Of a DNA stretch of 64,000 nt, positions 56,036 through 64,000 are shown piece by piece. This DNA is from Lumbricus terrestris (lineage: Eukaryota; Annelida; Clitellata; Crassiclitellata; Lumbricidae), in the NCBI GenBank assembly GCA_949752735.1, contig OX457043.1, forward strand, positions 43,650,073 to 43,714,072. The letters are read 5' to 3'. Positions within the stretch are counted from its first letter, which is position 1. Every line of letters begins with the position of its first letter. The notes below the pieces were generated by a model. It ran no database searches. It had not been told where the DNA came from and saw only the letters and a program-made list of their open reading frames with translations. Position numbers and translations under genes: made by a program.

Positions 56036-57610
56036 CAGTAGTAGGCCTAGTATAGCAGCAGTAGCAGTAGTAGTACTACTAGCAATGGTAGCAAATTAAT
56101 TGTAATAATAAATTGCATACTAAATTATGTTTCCTCATTGTTCTAAAATGTATTCGTTTCTTTTGACTGTGCAACAGGCGATTTCTTTCCAGGCGACTGA
56201 GTTGTAATCAGTCGTCGTTGTCGTCATCATCATCATCATCGTCGTCATCGTCACCGTCATCATGGGTAATACTCACGACACGGAGATGGCTCGATTGGAG
56301 GCCGACTACATACACAACCGATGGAGAACAACAAACGATTACCGATGGGGTTACTCGAATGACAGAGGTTGCAAACATTATATACAGTATAGTAGTCGAT
56401 TACTATTTAGAGTAGTCTACTCGTAATCGCATATTTATATAGCGCCTCTTCGATAGAGAGAGACTTATCAGAGTTGAGTGAAATCTGTCATTGTGTCAAT
56501 GTGGAACAACCTTCGATATCTACATGTATTTAGAAAACAGATGCCACTCTGATCCAGGTGTTCATTAATGTGGTTATTGTCTTATTGTTCTAAATCTGCA
56601 GATGACTTGATTTTTTCATTGCTGTCATTAGCGCAATTATTATAAGTCGAGCCACACTGCGTATGTTGCCTTCAACCAGACATTTTTCGATTGAACACTT
56701 TGTCACTTACTGCTTCTGTTTCGCTATCAATATTTCGCACCCGTTCTCGTGTATACCTTATGAACGTCCTGTTCGACCCGCTAGGCCTGACCCAAACCGC
56801 GACCACAGTCCTGACCCCGGCCTTCAACGGCCACACTAATTGTAGTGTAATGAAGGTTTTGCCTCGTCCACATATGCGTAATGAATCTAATGATCGATGA
56901 CGTGTGCTCTGTGACGCGTCATCCAGTTCAGTTGCACTGGACTCGATGAACCCGGTCGGGTCAAAAGGTCATCCAATGACGTCGTTGCGTTGGATTCAAA
57001 GTGTCGCGCGTTTGTTTCCATTCCGTTTCCATTCCTTTCCATTCGTGTGGAATGCGATTAGTTTTCATCGCGAAACGGCGTCTATTAAAGTCGACGGCAC
57101 TCCAAGGTTCTTGATCTTGATGGCACTCTGTTGGCAAACAATGCAAGATGAAACATGGCAATTGTTTAACCGCACCGGGTGTGTGATGAAGTAGGGTTTC
57201 ATTTGATAAGGGTTTAACCGCTATCATGGATCTATTGTGTATGAGCATTTCTACTCGGCAGAAGCTTTTCAGACGAGCTCCCAGTGCGATCGACCCCGAA
57301 AGAAAAGATTTGAGGAGAGAGAAACATTGGGGAGGGGGTAGGTAGGAGAGTACAGAGTACAAAAAGAAATGTGAAGCGAACTAATGATGGAAGTACAATG
57401 GATGGGCAGCGGGCTTTACCACTTAAGGGTATGCGATGACACTGCGAATCGTACGCAAGCATGTTTGCATGCATGCCACGACTCGTGAATAAGCTGGTGC
57501 CCTGCGCTTGCCTTTCGAGTGGCGCTTTAGAAGTTTGAAGTTTACGGTTAGGACAGCCAGAGAGATGGTGTTTCAGTGTCCAGATTGTACTTACACTTAG
57601 AGAATTCCCT
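56036..57610. other. intergenic, with a short (CAT)n at 56224-56262
   Basis: Positions 56425-56480 hold a retroelement tail fragment (TATTTATATAGCGCCTCTTC). Positions 57230-57290 resemble a SINE 3' end (TATGAGCATTTCTACTCGGC, GAGCTCCCAGTGCG). Positions 56690-57190 have moderate GC and short unrecognised frames. No gene supported. Confidence 0.4.
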
Positions 57611-57614
57611 TTAA

Positions 57615-57677
57615 CCCTTTAATGCCCAGATGGTAGTAAATGGGATGGGAAATCCTATACACTCCGGCATTAAAGGG
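57615..57677. mobile_element. 63-bp piggyBac-like micro-MITE
   Basis: Flanked by TTAA on both sides (57611-57614 and 57678-57681). Starts CCCTTTAATGCC and ends GGCATTAAAGGG. The TTAA target and CCYT-type termini are piggyBac hallmarks. It retains only the termini and about 39 internal bases. Confidence 0.8.
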
Positions 57678-57714
57678 TTAAATTTGGTAAAACTTAAAAA
57701 ACTGTTGGGCCTGA

Positions 57715-58045
57715 CTCAAGGACTCTGTATAACAGTACTGGTAACTCTTGAAGATTTCACTCTCAACCAGCCCCACCTGAAATTCCGTGTCAAATACTAA
57801 AGAGTATGATGTTATGAATCTCCAAATGCAATAATTTTTACTTTGCAAACATAAATTGCATAAAGCGCCGCTTCAAGATCTCTACTCAGAAGCGAAACAT
57901 AATTATTCGTCAATCTGTATTCATACATGTAAATATTTAATGCAATTAATTGAAGGCTTTTCTTACGCAAACAAGATGCGAATTATTCCGAAACCCAATT
58001 ATCGCCCAAAAAGCTTGTTTTTGTATTGAGTCCAGTCTTGTTTAA
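57715..58045 (+). repeat. dispersed repeat family A with inserted SINE tail
   Basis: Aligns with 10565-10860. At about 57858-57900 it carries an extra TAAAGCGCCGCTTCAAGATC segment that matches the 3' part of the window's SINE family. Confidence 0.75.
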
Positions 58046-58308
58046 AAACGGTCATGGGACCTGCATGGCTCATATTATAGAATCGGGTCAGGTGACCCTG
58101 GAGGACAAAATTGACCCGAAGATCAAACCCTGACATTAATCTTGACCTCTGACCTCAATATGGTATGCATGGAAAAAGAAATCTATCTGCGTTGAGATAT
58201 AAGCTCAATGCTTCCCAGAATCATTGCCAACGCAGCTCTATAATGAGTATATATGCATACACAATCTGTGTTCAGATTTAGGCAGTTAGGACGAAGGCTT
58301 GCCATGTG
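58046..58308. other. intergenic
   Basis: No feature recognised. Confidence 0.4.
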
Positions 58309-58312
58309 CCGT

Positions 58313-58754
58313 TGTCACGAAATAGAGTATCCCCCGTATTAATCGTATCCCCCAAATGAAGAAAAGTCGAAAAAGTCACTTCCGCGTGTATTTTTCTTTG
58401 CAAATTAATTTTCATCTGCTTTGTTTTGAACAATGATACTAACAGGCATGTTTATTCCTACTTGATAATTTTTACTTTGGTTTTAGAGCATTTAAAACGT
58501 TTAAAACACTTAAAACACTCAGAGTCACTATATAAATTCGAGTTGCCTTTCTCTGAATATTGCTTAGGTCTTAGGACACTTAAAAACAATTAGAGTCACT
58601 TCAAATTTTGATTAAAGCACAAATTTTTCAATTATACGCATTTTTCAAAAAGGGGATAGACTGGTTCATCCCCCCGGATAGTCTAGACCGGTTAATTCCA
58701 TCCGGAGGGATAGATTAATTCATAGCTTTCAGGGGGATACTCCGTTTCGTGACA
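58313..58754. mobile_element. terminal-inverted-repeat element, TGTCACGAAA ends (442 bp)
   Basis: Left end TGTCACGAAATAGAGTATCC and right end complement TGTCACGAAACGGAGTATCC, each followed inward by CCC. Flanked by CCGT at 58309-58312 and 58755-58758, a possible 4-bp target duplication. Non-coding, AT-rich interior. Superfamily not assigned. Confidence 0.75.
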
Positions 58755-58812
58755 CCGTCATGGACTCATAAGCCGAGTCTGAGAAAATGAAATCGCTAGC
58801 ATTTATGACGAC

Positions 58813-58994
58813 AATGATGGCGATGATGATGATGATGCTGATGACTACATAGTTGATGATGATGATGATGAGGATGAGGATGATGATGATGATGATGATG
58901 ATGAGGAGGAGGAGGAGGAGGAGGAGGAGGAGGAGGAAGATGGGGATGATGATGATGATGATGATGATGAGGAGGAGGAGGAGGAGGAAGATGG

Positions 58995-59091
<97 letters not shown>

Positions 59092-59112
59092 AAGGATGAG
59101 GATGAGGATGAT
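58813..59112. repeat. (GAT)n/(GAG)n microsatellite
   Basis: About 300 bases of GAT with two AGG-rich blocks (58901-58937 and 58968-58989) that look like a duplicated module. Confidence 0.97.
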
Positions 59113-60080
59113 ATTTTCGACGATTCCTAGTATTCATGCACCTATTTTAAACCATTATACCTTTTTGTTTTTTTACCGGATTCGTTCGAACTAAGTCACT
59201 GAAAATAAATACCCGATGTGAAATTAAGAAATTTACAGTTCGAGGCGCATTCACCTCTATGAAAAATACCCATGCTCTTGACTTCTTGCTTTGCATTTTT
59301 CAAGCTTTTGCTCAAAACTTAGCCTTGACAATAGTTATATTTTGTCCCCTCCCGCAAGAATGTCTACGGGTGCCCATGAAGTGATCGGGTAAGCTCCTTC
59401 GCCACCGCGGCACTCTGAATGGGCGCCACGCCACTTAGGGGTCCCCTGAGCGGACCATGCCAGCCAGCAGAGATTCAAATTATAATTATGAAAACACCAC
59501 CGTTGGTATGCGCACCGACATCCTGCCGATCAGAGAGGTTCTTGGGACGTGCACTCCAACCAGAGTAGCTATAACTAGGTCAGCAGCATCATAGCGGTAG
59601 TCAAAATACGTCGTTAATCACGGGCCATTGAAACCCCAAAGGATGCGCTTAAGATTCAAAGGTTTAGGAAGCGCGCGGCACTAGAATATTCTTCAACGTC
59701 CATTTCTAAGTGAAGGTCACGTATACAGATTGAATGCAGACTCCATAACAAATGCAGCATAAAAAGTAGCCACGTAGAATCCGTCTTATAATAATAATGA
59801 TACAGGCAACGTTGTCCGTCTTTATTTAATAAAAACGAGCATAATACGGTTGCGCACATCGTCGTCGTGCTAATTCGGGATGGTGCACACATGTGATTAA
59901 CAACGCAGTCTTTGTCGACGAAGAAGAAGAAGAAGAGGAGGAGAGGCCGCGTTTTACGTCCGCGCGGCGATGTCTGCATTTCGTTAACGTCTTGATTCTG
60001 ACGTCCAGACTCGGACGGTTTCTTACGCAAGAACGATCTTAATTAAATCACAACAACTTTATGTATATATATCCTTGTAT
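59113..60080. other. intergenic, no gene recognised
   Basis: A minus-strand frame at 59656-60030 (124 codons) contains a poly-Phe stretch from an AAG/AGG run at 59921-59945 and no domain I recognise. Confidence 0.4.
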
Positions 60081-60410
60081 CCAACACACTCCAACCCGCA
60101 TACTTTATATATATATATAACTTTATATATATATACATATGTGTATAGTACATATATGACTTTGTATATATTGTATATATATATATATAACTCTATATAT
60201 AGGTTTATATATGACTTTGTATATATTATATATAACTTTATATATAAGTATATATGACTTTGTATATATATTATATATATAACTTTATATATAAGTACAT
60301 ATATAACTTTGTATATATTATATACATTACTTTTTATATAGGTATATATGTATATGACTTTGTATATATAATATATATAACTTTAAATATAATTATGTAA
60401 TTTTACGACT
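60081..60410. repeat. AT-rich minisatellite, TATATAACTTTATATA type
   Basis: Irregular units of about 30-40 bp alternating TATATAACTTTATATA and ATATGACTTTGTATATAT. Confidence 0.85.
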
Positions 60411-60689
60411 TTATATCTAAAAGACAGAAACGATATAAAGATAATTACTGCGTGCTGCTTGTCGCAAGTTTGTATACATGGCGTGCGTGCTGGTAGAACT
60501 GACGGATCCTAATTTAATTATGCGTCGGTAGAGGGCGCTACGTAAATTGATGTTATGGACATTGACGCATTCCAGAATTGGCAGATTATGATGTTTTCTT
60601 TGAAGCCAGGATGGGGGTCGTGTAAGGCGCTATGGAAATTTCTACATAGTTTTTATATATGTATATCAATGCCTAAAGGCTTTGGATAA

Positions 60690-61346
<657 letters not shown>

Positions 61347-61393
61347 ATATCAATGCATTGCATAATTAACAGACATAACAGTGGGAAATATAA

Positions 61394-61462
61394 TGGGTGG
61401 ATGGATGGATGGAAGGAATGATGGAATGATTGATGGATGGATGGATGGATGGATGGAATGGC
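61394..61462. repeat. (TGGA)n microsatellite
   Basis: Two GGAT runs with a short interruption. Confidence 0.92.
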
Positions 61463-61473
61463 CTCCGTCTTGA

Positions 61474-61828
61474 GCTATAATAATTATTTTATATGGCGCC
61501 GTAACGTGGCCATAGCGCTACAAGAGCGCCTAAGTACTATTCAAAGTGTTCATCTATTCTATTACGTATTCATTTATTCATTCATTCATTCACTCATTCA
61601 TTCATTCATTCGTGCATGCGGAAACTTATAATATATACACTGCCCTAAAGCCGCTCACAACTCCAGCGTGCCCAGAAGAGCAGAACTTTTGAGTTTGGTG
61701 AGAAAGGGATTGTGGTAGAGCTCCATGGTGAAGGCGCAGCTCTAAAGAAAGGCCATTCCAGGCGTCGGGGCCAATCACAGAAAGGGATCGATACTTCGTG
61801 TTTGCAGTAATACCGAGATGAACTAAGA
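61474..61828 (-). pseudogene. L2/CR1-like LINE 3' end, inverted
   Basis: On the minus strand the frame through 61640-61800 reads RSLSVIGPDAWNGLSLELRL, the L2/CR1-type RSFSVxGPxxWNxLPxxLR block. Closer to 61474 the tail has GTAGCGCTATGGCCACG and GCGCCATATAAAAT, matching the tail at 36290-36340. An (ATTC)n run (61570-61610) interrupts it. The hAT element at 61829 begins inside or at the edge of it. Confidence 0.7.
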
Positions 61829-62732
61829 CAGGGGTCTCAAACACGCGGCCCGCGGGCCGCATGCGGCCCGCGGATTCGATTAATGCGGCCCGCGATGGCC
61901 ATCTGGAATTTTATTTTTTTTAAAGAAGGAAAAAGCTGAAAAATCAAATCTGCAATTCTTTTCTGATATGATCCAAGGTTCAAATTGTTTTCTACTTCTT
62001 TGCTGTGGACAATAAATCTGCAACTGCATCTGTATTAGGTCATACAGATGCAGTTAGTGACCGTCAATCACTGTCAGAAGTAGCCTACGGTAGCCCTTAC
62101 AATATTCAACGAAGTTGTTATTCCGGTATTCTACACATTTCTACCACAATAAAAATTCCAAATATGCACATGGCTCCAAGACGCATGATGGCAATGTTTA
62201 ACAGAAGGCCTACCTACAATTATGTGAACAGCTTTTTCATCTCAAAGATGGACATGCCTTACAAATAGGGGGCCTAACCATTTTCGAAGCCGTTGGCCTA
62301 CTCCGATTGGTCACATCTCAGAAGCTAAACCTAACGTCCATTGATGCCCTCGTTGCTGGGAAACGTTGTCAGAGTAGTAGCTGTATACCACACTTGTGCA
62401 TTAGACTTACCTCTAAGACAATTAAAGCTGCTACATGTTCAGTTTTAGGTAGTCCTATTGCTAAAATAATGTCCTATTGATGCGCTTCATATCATTATGA
62501 CTCTGAATAATATTTTGTATGTAGTACCAATACCATATAGTAAGTTATAGTAACACGGAAAAATAGTAGGCCTATTACGTAAATTTTACATGACACTATC
62601 ATTATTATACTGTATTAGGCCTATATGCTGTCATGATAGTTTCTCGTGCGTGATATATTTTCATGTTGCGGCCCGCGAGCCTTGCAAATTTTCAAATGTG
62701 GCCCACATGATGACTTGAGTTTGAGACCCCTG
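61829..62732 (+). mobile_element. hAT element with C-terminal transposase remnant (904 bp)
   Basis: Exact 8-bp duplication AACTAAGA at 61821-61828 and 62733-62740. Termini CAGGGGTCTCAAACACGCGG and GAGTTTGAGACCCCTG, with GCGGCCCGCGGGCC subterminal blocks. From 62202 one frame reads QKAYLQLCEQLF and, further on, RLVTSQKLNLTSIDALVAGK then RCQSS. These correspond to the hAT C-terminal dimerisation region (YLCEQLFS... and DIDALVxxKxCQxS). The catalytic part is missing, so the copy is defective. Two TAGGCCTA palindromes lie inside (62567 and 62616). Confidence 0.9.
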
Positions 62733-62740
62733 AACTAAGA

Positions 62741-63254
62741 GGACTTCCTCTTCGGCAGAACGTTTGCAGGGAACGATTTCCTTTATTGAATACCCAACGT
62801 GCGGCAGCATGTGTAGCTCTCGGGAGCTAGCATAACAATAGACGTTGTTCATTCATTCATTCATTCTATCTTTCATTCATTCGTTCATTCATCCATGTAG
62901 GCTACTTGTAGCTCTCAGTGGTAACATAACAATAGACGTTCTTGTTGCCGTATGACGACAGTTTGCATGCCACACCGAGATGATTATAAGTTATAAGTGT
63001 CGAGCTCCCCCTTCCTCGATGCTTGGGATTGGCACTGTGAAGGTAGATATGAGCAGAGGAGCAGCTAACAATTATAGACGTACAAACACACCCAAAGTTA
63101 GGTTTATATATTAATACAATATTATTATAGATGTATAATGCTGTGCCATGTTATGTATGCGTCCGTCTTTAACTTGTGTGTGTGTCGTAGGGGGTGGGGA
63201 AGAGATAAGGGTGTGCCAAAAACTTCTACATGTGATATTTTCTCCCGTCCACAG
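62741..63254. other. intergenic or intron upstream of the carbonic anhydrase exon
   Basis: (ATTC)n at 62850-62893 and the weak short-motif copy at 63003-63045. The run TTTTCTCCCGTCCACAG just before 63255 is the acceptor of the following exon. Confidence 0.6.
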
Positions 63255-63617
63255 GTCCAGACACGTGGTGGGTCTACTACCCATCGGCGTCGGGCAGCAA
63301 CCAATCCCCGATCGACATCATAACGGAAGACGTGACCTTCGACCCGGACCTCGGTCATAATCCTCTGCAGATATGCTACGCGCGGACCTGTGAGGGGGAC
63401 GACTCTTACGATGATGACGATGGCGGCGGAGGATGTGATGGTCTGGCTGCTGCGGATGGTGGCGGTGGTGAGGCTGGAGGCATGGTAGATGAGGATGGGT
63501 GGAGGGGAGGAGGTGGCGGTGGTGGTGGAGGAGGAGGTGTTGGAGGGAGGAGGGAGTCCATGGAGATCGTCAATACGGGAAATACGGTCACTATCAACAT
63601 TCACAATTCGCAGTCGT
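63255..63617 (+). CDS. alpha-carbonic anhydrase, internal exon with Gly/Asp-rich insertion (partial gene)
   Basis: Alpha-carbonic anhydrases interconvert CO2 and bicarbonate at a zinc held by three His; many act outside cells or in biomineralisation. The exon starts after CCCGTCCACAG with the last two bases of a Gly codon. It encodes GPDTWWVYYPSASGSNQSPI then DI, matching the family signature GPxxW..xYP.A.G..QSPIDI. DPDLGHNPLQICYA follows, then MEIVNTGNTVTINIHNSQS, and it ends at donor GTAAGT. Between them (63395-63559) are 55 extra residues with about 26 Gly, 10 Asp and 3 Glu, where typical members have only a few residues. The zinc-binding His (HxH...H) would be in later exons beyond the window; the signal peptide or first exon was not found. 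An inactive carbonic anhydrase-related protein is possible. The frame is open and uninterrupted. Confidence 0.88.
63395..63559 (+). repeat. Gly/Asp-rich low-complexity insertion inside the carbonic anhydrase exon
   Basis: In-frame GAT/GAC then GGC/GGT/GGA runs (for example eleven consecutive Gly codons from about 63506). Mixed Gly codons argue for a translated low-complexity tract rather than a fresh microsatellite. Confidence 0.85.
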
Positions 63618-63702
63618 GTAAGTTCACGTAACTATTATACTTACTATGTTCATCGTCCATTTTAATCTGTTGATACCCGATGCAATAGGATCAATATACG
63701 AG
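63618..63702 (+). other. carbonic anhydrase intron (start)
   Basis: Begins GTAAGTTCACG; the intron continues beyond the window and contains the SINE below. Confidence 0.8.
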
Positions 63703-63929
63703 CACCGTGGCGTGGTGGTGCAGTTGTCGGTTCAAGTGCCTTGGAGACGGATGGTTCCAGGTTCGAATCCACTTCGAATCGCCTCCCCGTAGTGACCTTT
63801 AGCAAGTCCTTCACTCGGAACTGCAGTCAGTGCTTCGGCGTGAAACTCCTATGCAGTGTCGGCTCTGTAGTTGGGAGCGCTTCTGATAGAAATCTTGAAG
63901 GAACGCTATAGCAAGTGCACATACAAACA
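63703..63929 (+). repeat. tRNA-derived SINE, full-length-looking copy
   Basis: Head GTGGCGTGGTGGTGCAGTTG (A-box-like) and B box GGTTCGAATCC at 63760-63770. Then the body GTGACCTTTAGCAAGTCCTT, which resembles the CORE/MIR block, and the tail AACGCTATAGCAAGTGCACA. It lies in the intron of the carbonic anhydrase gene. Not a functional tRNA: no foldable acceptor stem, and it continues into the SINE body. Confidence 0.88.
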
Positions 63930-64000
63930 TTTTAAATTATAGTTTAAATAATTGTTATTCTAATTCCGTCAAGCTAAGCTAATTGTTATTCAATTAGTTT
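63930..64000. other. intron, right edge
   Basis: AT-rich, no feature recognised. Confidence 0.5.

Noticed and set aside
63703..63775. A functional tRNA gene
   Set aside because: A and B boxes are present, but a clover-leaf with paired acceptor stem is not evident and the sequence continues into a SINE body shared with other copies.

Overview
The window is animal nuclear DNA, most likely from a marine invertebrate. The evidence is a spliced V-ATPase gene with GT-AG introns, a carbonic anhydrase exon, tRNA-derived SINEs, non-LTR retrotransposon remnants, many hAT-type non-autonomous transposons and very heavy microsatellite content. There is no operon-like gene packing. The phylum cannot be fixed from the sequence; an echinoderm or another marine invertebrate would fit, but this is a guess.

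Only two host protein-coding genes are recognisable. The first is complete: an eight-exon orthologue of the V-type proton ATPase subunit d (ATP6V0D1 type) on the + strand, coding exons 30655-39507, which splices in frame to 350 residues. The second is one internal exon (63255-63617, +) of an alpha-carbonic anhydrase gene that runs off the right edge. That exon carries an unusual Gly/Asp-rich insertion. A TATA-type promoter with a possible non-coding first exon (50560-50763) lies upstream of it and might belong to it. The long open frames elsewhere are almost all translations of simple repeats and are not annotated as genes.

Layout. 1-30 kb: gene desert with microsatellites, GC-rich islands (about 7.1-7.7, 11.6-12.3, 13.6-13.9, 17.1-17.9, 19.7-20.2 and 25.3-25.7 kb), a palindromic mariner-type foldback (8.6-9.4 kb), a decayed mariner transposase (16 kb), non-LTR fragments (6.7 and 13.0 kb) and a string of hAT-type elements with 8-bp target duplications. 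30.6-39.5 kb: the V-ATPase gene. Its introns hold a SINE pair, a three-layer transposon nest, a triplicated splice acceptor, an L2-like LINE tail and an array of splice-donor-like repeats. 39.5-50 kb: downstream flank, a large 23-bp minisatellite (44.0-45.35 kb) and more repeats. 50-64 kb: promoter candidate, long simple-repeat tracts, a 63-bp piggyBac-like element, a foldback element, two LINE remnants, a hAT element with transposase remains, the carbonic anhydrase exon and a SINE.

The points most worth follow-up are the triplicated 3' splice site with in-frame stops and the 5'-splice-site-like minisatellite in the same V-ATPase gene, the carbonic anhydrase insertion, the strong over-representation of the palindrome TAGGCCTA, and the density of small DNA transposons that can be dated by nesting. 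All coordinates and counts were made by eye without tools.
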